Assembly: GCF_905147365.1 (NCBI RefSeq)
Contig: NC_056428.1
Location: 14,476,001 to 14,540,000 of the forward strand
Source of the DNA: Aricia agestis
Lineage: Eukaryota; Arthropoda; Insecta; Lepidoptera; Lycaenidae
Length of the DNA: 64,000 nucleotides
Direction of reading: 5' to 3'
Below, piece after piece: positions 22,313 to 33,251 of this stretch (its first letter is position 1; each line of letters starts with the position of its first letter). Position numbers and translations under genes: made by a program. A model generated the notes under the pieces. It was not told the DNA's origin. It saw only the letters and a program-made list of their open reading frames with translations, and ran no database searches.

Positions 22313-22505
22313 CGCCCGCAACTCCGCTGCGCCAAAATGTCCTTTCCCTATGGGCTATGTCCTTTCCCTATGGGCTATGTCCTTTCCCGGGACTTAAAGT
22401 ATCTCTATACAAAAATTCAGAAAAATCAGTTTAGCGGTTTGGGCATGAAGAAGAAACAGACAGATAGACAGATACACTTTCACATTAATTATAATATTAA
22501 GTACG
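22313..22505 (-). mobile_element. Helitron family B, minus strand
   Basis: Minus-strand 3' part GGCGCAGCGGAGTTGCGGGC is the terminal hairpin region; the 5' end reads TCCGTACTTAATATTATAAT. A short internal unit (GTCCTTTCCCTATGGGCTAT) is tandemly repeated. Non-autonomous. Confidence 0.65.
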
Positions 22506-23560
22506 GATATAAATAGCTCTCTAAGGTCATAAAATCTTCTCCATTCTAGTGTTGGTCAAATGTTCTGGTATGTTGGTTTGTGCTATACTATAAATCGTAG
22601 CACAAAGCTAGGCGTTAAGTGTGGCTGGCCAGTGTAGTGTCCAATGACAGATTTATGTACTGCACAGATGACCTAACCATGTTAATGTACAACGTAGCTA
22701 ACCACTGTATTTTGTTCCGATTCATTTTATTCTTAATGTAAATAAAAATTGTAGTTATGTGACCGAATTACTGCTACTGTATGGTAAACAACTAAGTAAC
22801 CAGCAGTAATACTGGGTGGTTAAAGGTGACATTTAAATTGGTAGCTTTAAGCCGCCTGCCCCTCTATCATGAGCTCTTAAAGCCATCCAGAATACTGACT
22901 GGCTCGCATTTTGGTACCATGACCTCTATTTTCCAGCCAGTCAGTGGTCACGTGACACAAAACTCACTTCTCCATTGTTAACTGAGTAATAATTTCGTAT
23001 CATTTGGTATCATGACAACACTTCTGACATAAGCTCGCTTGCTTTTACGTCAAATACAGCAATTCAATAAACACCAACCAACGAGTAGCTTTTACTGAAT
23101 AGTTTACATTTTAGTAATTTTATTTATTAATATTACATACTTTTTAGTCTTAAATTATATTGCTATTTAGTTGGTTAGTTACTTAATAAGTTATATTTTA
23201 GTCTATAGCATATATTTTAGTGAAAATAATTCGTTATTAAAACCAAAAAACTAAACATTCGAAGTGTCCAAATTTTTGGAAAACGATTAAGTAGGTATTC
23301 TCAAGTTAATCACGAAGTGATACATAAGAAACGTAGAGACCTTAGTAATCCATTTAGTGTTAGTGAGGTTTCAGAATAATAACATAAGTGAGGTGTAGTA
23401 TACCTATATGTCTAGTCAACAATAAGGTTTGCATTTGTGCGATGAGCTAAGACTGCATTGATTTAGTACACAAGAAACACATACAAGGTATAAGGAACAC
23501 AAGTGTTGTGTATAATTACTTACTGTAAAACAAGTATGAATTTTCACCAAAAACCTACAG
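22506..23560. other. No recognised gene
   Basis: AT-rich. GTGACATTTAAATTGGTAGC at 22827 recurs exactly at 61005, suggesting a shared dispersed repeat that I cannot delimit. Confidence 0.5.
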
Positions 23561-24711
23561 GTACAATCTTATAGTTGCATTGTAGGTTTTTGTGTTATTT
23601 CACAAACTATTTCCTTGTAAATCTGAAGTATTATTGGTATATGCATGATAAACACTGCACCAAAGAGGTAAATTCAATATTACTTACTTTTAACAAGAAT
23701 TTTCAGAACACAACCTTTTAAACTTTAGATGTATGTATAACATGCTCCGGATAAACATTGACACACCTAAACTTCTAGAAAAGTTAAATAATTGATAATA
23801 TCATAGAATCCCAATTAGCTAAATTCTCATATGAGCACTTTTTCATTTAAGTATAACTTCTTCTCTTGACTACAATATGGTATTATATGATGGGAATAGT
23901 GTAAATCACTAAATTTTACTCAAAAACAAAAACCTACATTATAGTACTTTTCCAAAAAAGACTTACTTAATAAGAATTGCATAACAAACATATGGAACTT
24001 ATTGTTCATAAAACATAATATTATCATAGGAACATATATTATTATGTATTACCAAAAATACTTTTGTACTTACCTCAATAATAATAATAAGTATTAGTTT
24101 TATATTAAATTAAAACTTAAAATACATGAGGACTTACTATGTACTTCTTAGGAACCTATCTTAGGAGCATTTCGTACAATCTTTTGATTGCAGTAGGTCT
24201 TTGTGTTTTTTCACAAACTATTTCCTTGTAAACCATGTATGATAAACACTGCACCAAAGAGGTAAATTCAAAGGTATTACTTTCTCAATAACAAGAATTT
24301 TGAGAACACAACCTTTGAAACTTTAGATTCATGTATATTCACGAATAAATATTAACACACACACATACACCTAAACTACTAGAAAAGTTAAATCATTGAT
24401 AATATAAAATCCAAATTAGCTAAATTCTCATATGCACTTTTTCATTTATAACTTCTCTTGACTACAATATGATATAATATACAATGGGAATAGTCACTAA
24501 AACTCAAAAATATAATCCTACATTACTTATAGTACTTTTTCCAAAAAGACATAACAAAAATTGCATAACAAACATACTTATTGTTCATAAAACATAATAT
24601 TTTCATTGGAACTTATATTATTATTACCAAAAATACTTTTGTACCTCAATAATAATAATATTAGTTTTATATTATTACATTAAAATTTAAAATACATGAG
24701 GACTTTAGTAA
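23561..24711 (+). repeat. Old tandem duplication of about 0.6 kb
   Basis: Copy 1 (about 23561-24148) and copy 2 (about 24174-24711) align along their whole length: GTACAATCTT, TCACAAACTATTTCCTTGTA, GCACCAAAGAGGTAAATTCA, AAAAGTTAAAT.ATTGATAAT, TCTCTTGACTACAATATG, AAAATACATGAGGACTT. They differ by many substitutions and short indels, several being loss of small TA/TTA-type repeats in copy 2. No long open frame. Confidence 0.85.
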
Positions 24712-24724
24712 GTCCTCATGTATT
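24691..24724. repeat. Perfect 15 bp-arm hairpin
   Basis: AATACATGAGGACTT and AAGTCCTCATGTATT flank a TAGT loop. It lies exactly at the end of the second duplication copy. Confidence 0.95.
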
Positions 24725-24761
24725 ATACATTTTAAAAAGATGTGGTCGTTTTAGGGACCTA

Positions 24762-24928
24762 TCAGACAGAGTGGTCATGCGTTGAAGCATTTGCGTTGGT
24801 GACTGAGGAGCAATTCTGACACATTCAGAACTCCTCCTGTGTGAGTATATAGAGATACTCACACGGGAGGCATTCTACAACATAATACAACACAAAGAAC
24901 ACAAAACCCTTGACCGCTCTCTGTCTGA
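24762..24928 (+). other. Three-stem structured segment, possible ncRNA or cruciform
   Basis: An outer stem pairs TCAGACAGAG (24762) with CTCTGTCTGA (24919-24928), extended by GGTCA with TGACC. Inside is one hairpin, GAGGAG..TTCTGA with TCAGAA CTCCTC (24805-24836). A second is CCTCCTGTGTGAGTAT with ATACTCACACGGGAGG (24833-24870). The two inner hairpins overlap at CTCC and compete. No protein frame. Whether it is transcribed is unknown; it could also be the end of a DNA element. Confidence 0.55.
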
Positions 24929-24932
24929 GATA

Positions 24933-26879
24933 TCCCAGGCAATTTCCCATAGTTGCAACTTGCAATGCAGTTTCTAATTGTTATTGGTTTGCCAAATAAA
25001 AGTCTGAAATTATAATATTGTTTTTATCTTTCATCAAAAGTTTGTATTTGAACTCCTTTAATAATAATAAATTAATATTTACACAAGGGATATTTGATTC
25101 ATCTTCTTTGATTTTAAGTGACAAGACCTTGTTTAAGATTTCCGCTGTATAAATATTTTTATAAGTATAATATAAAAGAGATTTACCACTTGCCTATCTG
25201 ATACTAGGTTGATAATAAGATGTAAGACAAATATAGTACCTATTGATGAAAGCTGTGTATGAATATGTATCTAAGGTAGGTATATTTAAGTGAGAAAATA
25301 AATGAAAAAACATTTAAAAACGAGTATTTATTAAATTTCTTTTAATTAAAGCTTTTGAGTGAATATATATTATCTTCCTAGGACTTTGTCATCATTACAC
25401 TTGCAATTCTTTATTATAAAATGTAGTACTTATAGTATCTCAGTGTTAGCAATCATCCTTTATCCTGAAAAATATTTGGTTCAGCGTACACAATACTAAT
25501 AATGTAAAATGCCTTACAAGGCACGAAAAGGGGATTATTAAACTTATAAATTGCCTGTTTATGTTACAATAATACCTATTTGAAAGCTCAAAAAAACGTA
25601 GGTGTTCAAGAATGAGTTCAAGTTCAACAAACTATGTTCAACTCATGACATCAACTCTGTTGTAATGCATGTAATTGTAATCCACAAGTTTGATGCATTT
25701 CTAAGACTTTTTTATGGTAGATTATTTAGCGTAGGTATCAAATAGGTATAGGATATAATAAACTTATCAATTTCTTGCATATAACATAATCTCTATAAAC
25801 TTAATAACAATATCTAATTATCTTTTTTTTTTGTCTCCTTCTTCTTCTTTTTTTTAATTGCCGACTCAGTTAGTTGCCAATGTCAGAGAATTGTTTCTCC
25901 TCTAGATCGCCATGCTTGTGATAATATAAACATGAAGGAGTGTTATTTTCTCAGTGTTTTCATAAAGGGCTTATAAAATACCAAAAAAATATAAATAAAA
26001 CCATTTACACATTTATAATAATTACCTTTAAATACAATAAATCGGTGCAAAAGTAACTATTCCTACATTGACCACGTTATATATTAGAAAATAGTATATT
26101 TTATAATAAAAAATATCAATTTTTTTTAAACTATATTTTCATCTTGATTTACAATTTTTCCGTTAGTCGTTATGGCTAAGCCATTTCAATTCCTAAAAAA
26201 AAAACAATTCCGTGAGTCAAATTTGACGTTCGTGTTTGACATTTCTTAATCCAGTTCAGAGACAATTATTACAGGTTACAACCATTCAGAAGTAAAAGTT
26301 GTTATGATGCGAAAAAAGAACAATTTACTTTACAAGTGTTTTCTGAGCTGCGCGGATTAGCTCAGGTTTTGACAAAGTTAATGATAAGGCCCCTGTACTG
26401 TGCGTTTTTAACTTTTGTTTTCAAGTAGATGCGTCTATTCAAAAACTATTTTTTATATATTTTTCCTATAGCTTTTTGCCTATTCTTGTAGCCTTAGCTT
26501 TTAAATAAAAACAGGAAATAAAAAATGTAAAATATTAATTTAAAGTTGTTGCATTTTTTATCTAAGAGCATCGAAAGACGGGGAGAAGAACATACTTCTA
26601 GTAAGTATGTGTGTGACAAGCACTATAATTTGATAGCCTGTGATCGATCATAATTATTAACGTTAACAAAACGGTAATAAACAATTACTAAAACTCTTTT
26701 CATTTATGCGCTAGTACGCATTAAGTTGCACTTAACTTTTTCTGGCAGCCATCTCTGGACGACCGCCAAGATGCGTGATGAATTTATATCCGTTCGTTAG
26801 GACTTTTCAGTTCCGATTCAAATATACACAGATATACAGGATACATACACATATACAGAGATATACAGATGTACACTAA
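24933..26879. other. Intergenic, no gene recognised
   Basis: AT-rich with a pyrimidine-rich tract at 25822-25855. I see no transposon ends that I can pair and no coding frame of interest. Confidence 0.5.
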
Positions 26880-27310
26880 TATTATAAATGGGAAAGTGTG
26901 TCTGTCTGTCTGTCTGAGTTGACTCAGACAGCTCTGTGACGGCCCCTGTGGCTCAAGGGTTGAGTGTATGGCAGCTTAAGCCGGTGGTCGCGGATTCGAA
27001 TCCCGCCGACGGAAAAAAAGTTTTCACTGTTCCCGGGTCTGGATGTGTATTAAATATGTGTAATGTGTATGATATAATAAAAATCTTAAATATATGTATT
27101 GTACTGTATTGTATTGTACCTATTAAATATATTTCCGTTGTCTGGTACCCGTAACACAAGCTCTTCAGATACTGGTGGTAACTCGTGGTGTGAAGCGTCC
27201 ATAGATATTATTATTATTATTATGAACAGTTACTATGAAGACATTATTATTATGAAGAGTTACTTCACGCCCAAACCGCTGAACCGATTATGCTATGAGT
27301 TAAAGACTTC
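26874..27310 (+). mobile_element. Helitron split by a SINE
   Basis: TACACTAATATTATAAATGG and the (GTCT)n run (26870-26925) are a Helitron 5' end. After the SINE, TTACTTCACGCCCAAACCGC and TGAACCGATTATG at 27257-27295 resume Helitron sequence. The 3' terminus is not seen. Confidence 0.55.
26938..27222 (+). mobile_element. tRNA-derived SINE, family 1
   Basis: GTGGCTCAAGGGTTGAG (A-box region) and GGATTCGAATCC (B box), then CGCCGACGGAAAAAAAG, CCCGGGTCTGGATGTG, CCGTTGTCTGGTACC, GTGTGAAGCGTCCATAGA and (ATT)n. It matches the copy at 18832 throughout but keeps a longer GTGTATTAAATATG segment, which contains the TTAA used as target in the split copy at 33119. Confidence 0.85.
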
Positions 27311-27666
27311 GTTTAAGCAAGAAAGTGTATTGTACTAAAACTAGACTAAAACTAAAACTAAACTATAATAATTAATGATAATTCTTATATGTAGTTTGTG
27401 AAATCCGCATAAATAATTATTTTAGAAAATATACCGCCTTATTTAAAAATCTGCGGATAAGAGGACTCAAGAATTGATATGATTGATAAGGGTCATTTTA
27501 AACTCATAAGTTAAGAATTTTTCTGTAGTTCAAAGACCTTTACAACTTTTAATCACTTAAAAATCTTAAATTAGTATTTTAAGTAAGTGAAAAATCTCAT
27601 ATTTCACATTTCAATAATTCACATATCTTTTGACACATTCGTTTAACAAATTTTAAATACAGTTTT

Positions 27667-27735
27667 TAACGCCTTCCAAAATGGAGGAAGTTCTATAATA
27701 ATGTTCGGCTGCATATAATTTTATAAGGTATTCTA
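27667..27735. mobile_element. Fragment of the ACCGACTTCC repeat
   Basis: TTTTAACGCCTTCCAAAATG, GAGGAAGTTCT and TGTTCGGCTG match the left end of the element at 1908-2397. Confidence 0.5.
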
Positions 27736-27746
27736 CTTATTAAGTA

Positions 27747-28108
27747 CATGACGCCCGCAACTCCGTTGCGCCAAAATTCGTTTATTGCGCGGGAACCGTA
27801 CATTTTTCCGGGATAAAAGTACCCTATTTCCTTTCCCGGACCTCAAAGTATATAAGTACTAAATTTCAGCATAATCGGTTCGGAGGTTAGAACGGGAAGA
27901 TGTAACGGACAGACAGACCGACAGAAAGACAGACACGCTTTTGCATAAATTACAATATTAAGGGGCCAGTTTCACCACTTTCTGATAAAGTTCCGAATAG
28001 GCTATTCACAACTTTTTGACAGATTCTCCATACTTGATCTGTCAAGTTAATTGGTGAATAGCCTATTCGTCACTGAATGGTAAAACAGGCCTTAAGTACG
28101 GTTAGAGT
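27747..28108 (-). mobile_element. Helitron family B with a MITE inside its 5' end
   Basis: The minus-strand 3' region reads GGCGCAACGGAGTTGCGGGC followed by GTCATG. The interior holds TTTCCTTTCCCGG, ATCGGTTCGGAGG and a CAGACAGACC run. The 5' end is interrupted at TTAA by the element at 27962-28091 and resumes as GTACGG. Joined, the end reads like the 5' end of the copy at 22505. Confidence 0.7.
27962..28091. mobile_element. 130 bp TTAA-flanked fold-back MITE
   Basis: TTAA at 27958-27961 and 28092-28095. Ends GGGGCCAGTTTCACCA and TGGTAAAACAGGCC are inverted, and the inner arms GAATAGGCTATTCAC / GTGAATAGCCTATTC and TTGACAGAT / ATCTGTCAA also pair. The TTAA duplication suggests mobilisation by a piggyBac-type transposase. 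Confidence 0.85.
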
Positions 28109-28660
28109 GTTTCAAGTACCTAAGTTTAATTTATGTATTGCATAATCATATGATGTCGAGTTGAGAAGCTCGTAAAAGATAATTGGAATACACTATAGGT
28201 ACTTATATTATGTTTAATTGCTCTATCATGCTCTACATAATAGAGATTAATGTTCAATGTTGTAACTTTCATTGGATTGCTTCTAAACACTTTAGTAACA
28301 TCTTAATAATTATTAATATGTGAGTACAGTGCTCCCAAAGTGATAATGCGCATAGAAATTTTTGAAATTTTACGACAATGGTCGTATTTCCCGAGCGACG
28401 GTAGACGATATTGCATTTTCTAATTGCATTGCGTTTAAGATACATGTATTAGTCAAAGTTCGTCGTGATATTTCTGTAGCTTTTGTAATACGGTCATTAT
28501 TCACGGTCATTCATGCGCATTATTAATTTGGGAGTACTGTACTTTTGAACCAGAAAACTAAAGAGAGTCTTCTGTAGTCAATGGTCATTCACGCATTCCT
28601 ATTTAAATGTTGTTTTTAATAGATTTTTAAGCAAGTATATTTAAATAGTTATGGCTCTAC
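28109..28660. other. No recognised feature
   Basis: AT-rich intergenic sequence. Confidence 0.5.
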
Positions 28661-28865
28661 AACTCCCAAACTAATAAAGGTATTGCTATTTAATATTATG
28701 AACGAATGTTTTGTAAAATTAAAAAATATTTTTTACCTTTTTGGTGGCCCCTTGGTGGTTCTTACGCCAGATTTTCTCGGATGGTAATTCATTAGTTCCC
28801 TAACCAGTGGTAGGCCTCGTTTACGAGGTTTCAGAAACTTTGTAACCTATTATCATGTTTTTCTA
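28661..28865 (+). mobile_element. Decayed 3' tail of the LINE family
   Basis: GGTGGCCCC, GGTTCTTACGCCAGATTTTC, TTAGTTCCCTAACCAGTGGT and AGGC line up with the 3' UTR of the LINE at 14280-14350. Only the tail is present, as expected of a 5' truncated insertion or a SINE that borrows this tail. Confidence 0.7.
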
Positions 28866-29227
28866 AGTCTGCTTATTTTATTTTAGAGAAGAAAGGAACG
28901 TTTTATTTGGACAGTTGAAAATTTCCTTGAGTCGGCCGCTGGGTCCAAACTTCAACAGCATAAAGCTCTGTTTAAGCTTATTATTGTTTAGCTGTACACC
29001 ATGGATCCGGCAGGAGTTGGCATGCAACCACTGCCGAGTGCCAAACAAACACGATTTATAGTTACACCTAACGCTCGAGAATTCTTTTCAATGAAAACAA
29101 GATGATGCATCGCTTAACCGAAAATATATTGTGTATAAGTTTTACGTAACGCTGAATAAGTGGTAAGTTGTGGTGTGAAATACTGAGTAAGCTGAAACTG
29201 TTTTGTTGCGATATTCTTGGCGTAGAT

Positions 29228-29435
29228 CAGCGTTTCTCCAGTTTTTTTGCATTATTTAATGTATTATTCGAATGATCACTATACGCTACTAGTTATAGAA
29301 TTCATGAAAAACGAAATTAGGATACTGATTAATAGCAAATGTGTATTTTTCTCTTTATTACTAGTATTATCCCGGAGACCCTAAAAAAATTTCAAGAGCC
29401 CCAGGGCTCCGCGGATCACACTTTGAGAATAGCTG
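29228..29435. mobile_element. 208 bp hAT-type MITE
   Basis: The left end CAGCGTTTCTCCAGTTTT and right end CACTTTGAGAATAGCTG are imperfect inverted repeats. The flanking octamers GCGTAGAT (29220-29227) and GCGCAGAT (29436-29443) differ at one base, the 8 bp duplication expected for hAT. GGGCTCCGCGGATCAC near the right end is typical of this family. Confidence 0.85.
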
Positions 29436-29443
29436 GCGCAGAT

Positions 29444-30168
29444 TGTAGAACACGTTATTATAATAATCCTGTAGATTCTGCTAAATAATTTCAATATGCT
29501 TGCAATTATATGTTTTCTAATTGATCAAAATTATATAAAAATTTAATTTGCTGTTTGTTAGGATATATTAATGTCGGATTAAAGTAATAGATTTCGGAGT
29601 ACAGTAAATTATATTTCTTTATTACATTCAATCGATAGTTTTATCTCTTGGCTAGAAAATTTGGTCTGAATATCGAGGAGAAAATTTTCTAGTTCCGTTA
29701 TGCCTTAACTACTTTTGCCCTTTCGATCCAACAGCATGATTCATCAAGATCACTAAAAAAGATTAGAACATGCAAACTGTGTACCATTACTTTTCCTAAC
29801 TTTTTGTAACTGACTTCCGAATCCCTTTCGAAGGTCCACTTCTTGATAATCAATTACAATTGAAAAATCAACTTTATGGGCATAATGATAGAGATTAAAT
29901 TCGCATTGAGCTCCTTAAATTGCAAGTTGAGGGTGTAGTCAGTCAATTTTGAGTTCTCAGCACTTAATTTTAGGTTGATTTTCATGTGACTATAAGTTTT
30001 AATTTCTTATTGGCTTACATAGGTGGAGAATGCTTCCGATAATAGATTTTTAATGAAGAAATGTCAGGCCCGTGGTTCTGCCCGTCATGCTCATCTCGTT
30101 GGAGTACCGTCCGCAAAAGTAATTGTATCACCCCTTAGATTTAACGTTTTTTCACCAACGACTGTTAC
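29444..30168. other. No recognised gene
   Basis: AT-rich; nothing supported. A short frame at 30023-30265 runs into the next MITE and has no family match. Confidence 0.5.
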
Positions 30169-30283
30169 GGTCTTGCCACAAAAGATTAAACATCTGTTGA
30201 ACAGTTGTTTTGAGACCACTTTTGTACTGAATTTTTATCTAATCAACTGTTCAACGGGTGTTTAAATCTTTTGTAGTAAGACC
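30169..30283. mobile_element. 115 bp MITE with about 38 bp inverted ends
   Basis: GGTCTTGCCACAAAAGATT and AATCTTTTGTAGTAAGACC are inverted, continuing into CTGTTGAACAGTTG / CAACTGTTCAACGG. About 36 bases separate the arms. No clear target duplication. Confidence 0.85.
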
Positions 30284-31953
30284 ATTAAAGTTTACGCTCG
30301 AATTAGGTACCTTTTTCGTTTTTCTTATGAATGAAAGAGAAGACATAACATTTTAACACCAGCAAACGTTGGTGAAATTGGTGAAAGCCCTAGGGTCAAG
30401 GCTTAGCTTTGGATAATGGTTTCCGTGAATCCGTAAGCTTCAGGGCCGTACGTAATTTGGTCGCATTATGTCAAGTCGATAATATTATCTGTTGGCGGGA
30501 CTTAACATAGCCCGAACCAAGTTACGATGGCACGTCGTATCTTGTATGTCTTGAGTATTTGTTAGTTGCATTATGGTTATATAGCTGAAATATTGGTATC
30601 TCAGACCAAATAAATGAAGACGGAGTGTCTTTAAAAAGTGAGGTTGGTTTTTATGAAAATAATGTGTGCTGTGCTGCGCTACATAAATAAGAACACGGCG
30701 AGAACATACACGGCGAGGCGTAGTTTGACTGACACTACTACGTAGTTTGTAGAATATTGGCCTGAAGGTAATTTATAGTCCATTTAATTGTAACAGGCCT
30801 CTCATGGTTTTTTAAATATAGAGAATCTTTGTTTCAGGTGTATATACCTGTAATAGACTATTGCCTTAGATCTTATCATTCAACTGTAGTAGATTTTAAT
30901 TATGAATGTTGCCGCAATGTGTTGTTTGTATATCTTTAATTAAAAAAAAATAGATAGGCTCTATCGTTATAACTTACACGTATACTATTTATTTTATTAA
31001 TTATTATAAACTTTCGTTTTAATATTACCAAAGGAGTGTCACCTCTGCTAACGAAACTTCACCCATTTTCCACCATATAGCTGTTCCATCCAATCAATGC
31101 CCTTTTTTGCCAACTGTACCTCCGTAAGAGCCTATATTTGGCGAATCTATTCCATTACAGAGAATATAATAATTAGTGTACAGTTATAGATGCAAGATAC
31201 CACTGGCACCAGCGCGTAGAAAGTGATCTGCAATACCTTCATGCTGGCGGCGTCAAAACGCTGCGTTTTTTAAATCAGCCGTCCAACTTTAAGGGTGTTT
31301 TTCCTGTAAAAAATAGGGCTGATTGTAATTTATTTTTACAACAAAGACAATCCATGCTAACAATTTAAATTGGAAACTAGTTCTATCTGTCTATTTACTA
31401 CATCTTCTTTCTTTGACCCCTAAACCAGTTGTAATGTAATTTAATTTGGACATACTTTGAGTCTTGGGAAAATGCACAAGAATTTTACTGAAAAAGTACG
31501 ATTTCAACGACATCAATAAACGATGGGGAAACATTTAGTAAGTAAAAAGCAGTAAATAAGGTACTAAAATCAACCGTCTCTTACCTAGCATCTTAGGTTT
31601 TATGGCTGTAAAATATACGAATGTATCTTTATAATTTATTAATAATTATAAAGATAGATGAACAGTATTACTCTTTCTAAGTGTTATACAGCAGTTTTAA
31701 GTGTTTCTGTATTATTAGCATCCAAGATCGAATTAAAACAAATCTGCTAAACAGCCGAACGTTCCAATGAATGCAATAAATACTAGTCGTGTTCAGTGTG
31801 AAAGTACATTATGCAGTGATTTGCAGTTTTTTCTAACAAGTTTTATTGCCCTACTACTTATAAATATTCTGGTCTATTGTTTTGACAACAACGAGTATGA
31901 ATGAAGTTAAAGTGTATGAAATGAGCACCTGAAAATTATATAGAGCTACTACA
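30284..31953. other. Intergenic, no gene recognised
   Basis: About 1.7 kb of AT-rich DNA with no supportable coding region or transposon ends. Confidence 0.5.
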
Positions 31954-31957
31954 TTAA

Positions 31958-33111
31958 GGGGACTAACCCAAAATTGTCGATTTTATAATTCATTTTTATA
32001 CTTGAAAATAAGCCCCGAATTTTTTCATTTTCTAAACATAGATCATACTAGGTACATTATATTTCCAGGAATTTGATTTGAGCGGAAATACGATATCCTA
32101 AAATTTTCTCGGTAGAAAAAAATCACAAAGATGCATCTAATTTTCACGCATTTTTCATATATTGTTTATATATTTTATATACAATGTGTCCCGACACCGG
32201 TGTCCGATCCTTTAATGTCGTGATCTATGGCATATTTAATCGACAAATTGGCCCTCAAATTACTTTTCTCTCCCATTTTTTTTTCAAAAGTTGGAGAAAA
32301 AAATAATTTGAAAGCCAATTTGTCATTAATATAAGCCATATATCATGAGTTCAAAATTTTTTTCTCCAACTTTTGAAAAAAAATTTCATCATAAGAAAAT
32401 CGTTAAGTATAACTTCTAAATTATCTGACTTAGAGCATTGAAGTAAAAAAATTTTAGAAGATGAAAACTTCCGCTATCTATTTAAAATAAAAAATAACCA
32501 GTTTAATCTGCTACATTTTCCACAAAAAGCCATTAATAAAAAATACACATTATTTTTTTCTTAAACTTGGGTTTTTCTATGTTTAATTCCACGAAATTTA
32601 TAAAATTTTGCCTATGTAAGCGTAGTCCACAAATTCAGCTATCAAATGAGACCTTTTTTATCTTCATAGGATATTTACGTGTGAAGTACTGGTCAGATCA
32701 GTGTGAAAGCCCGAGAAAAATTAAAATGGCTGCCATTTTACAACCGTGAGAGAGAGAAAAAATTTTAGAGCCAATTTGTCGATAAAATATGACATAGATC
32801 ATGACATTAAAGGATCGGACACCGGTGTCGGGACATATTATATGTCGGGGTATATTATCCATAACCGTGCATTGAACTAAGTTAATATTTTAACACATTG
32901 TATAAAATTCTATCATTGAGACACTGACCTGACGGATTTTTAAAATGTTGTAAGCATATTTATCTCGATAAACATACATTTTAAATAACTCGTTATTATT
33001 AAGAAAAAACTAACTTGGCGATAATTTCGGGTCTATCTGGCATAATATGAAATACGAACGTGAAAGTGAAGATAGAAGGACGATGTTTGATTTTTTGGGT
33101 TAGTCGCCCTC
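31958..33111. mobile_element. 1.15 kb TTAA-flanked non-autonomous element
   Basis: TTAA at 31954-31957 and 33112-33115. The left end GGGGACTAACCCAAAA is the inverse of the right end TTTTGGGTTAGTCGCCCTC, allowing a small gap. The right subterminal GGACGATGTTTGATTTTTTG is shared, inverted, with 20348-20775. The interior holds a second inverted-repeat element. No transposase remains, so it must have moved in trans. Confidence 0.8.
32187..32835. mobile_element. Nested 649 bp element with about 75 bp inverted ends
   Basis: TGTCCCGACACCGGTGTCCG at the left and CGGACACCGGTGTCGGGACA at the right are perfectly inverted, and the pairing continues through GATCCTTTAATGTC. The end itself contains a GACACCGGTGTC palindrome. 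A middle inverted pair (TTTCAAAAGTTGGAGAAAAA with its complement, 32283-32390) and a third copy of the arm phrase AAATTGGC..ATTTGTC make it multi-hairpin. No coding capacity. Confidence 0.8.
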
Positions 33112-33118
33112 TTAACAG

Positions 33119-33251
33119 CTATAATAATAATAATAATACCTGAAAGACTTGTGTTACGGCCTACGGGTACCAGATAACGGAAATATATTTAGTTATTTTT
33201 TACTATACATATATTTAAGATTTTTATTAAATGATACCTACACATATTTAA
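33119..33251 (-). mobile_element. SINE family 1, 3' half (split copy)
   Basis: Minus-strand copy: (ATT)n, GGTACCAGATAACGGAAATA and TTAAGATTTTTATTAAATG, ending in CACATATTTAA. In the copy at 26938 the same TTAA is followed by tacacatccag; here it is followed by the piggyBac-like element, so the insertion point is known. Confidence 0.8.

Noticed and set aside
23561..24711. LTR pair of a retrovirus-like element
   Set aside because: The two 0.6 kb copies are directly adjacent with no internal region, no TG..CA ends and no primer-binding site.
26040..26420. Mariner-type transposon remnant
   Set aside because: GTGCAAAAGTAACTATTCC looked like a possible terminus, but no inverted partner, TA duplication or transposase motif could be found.
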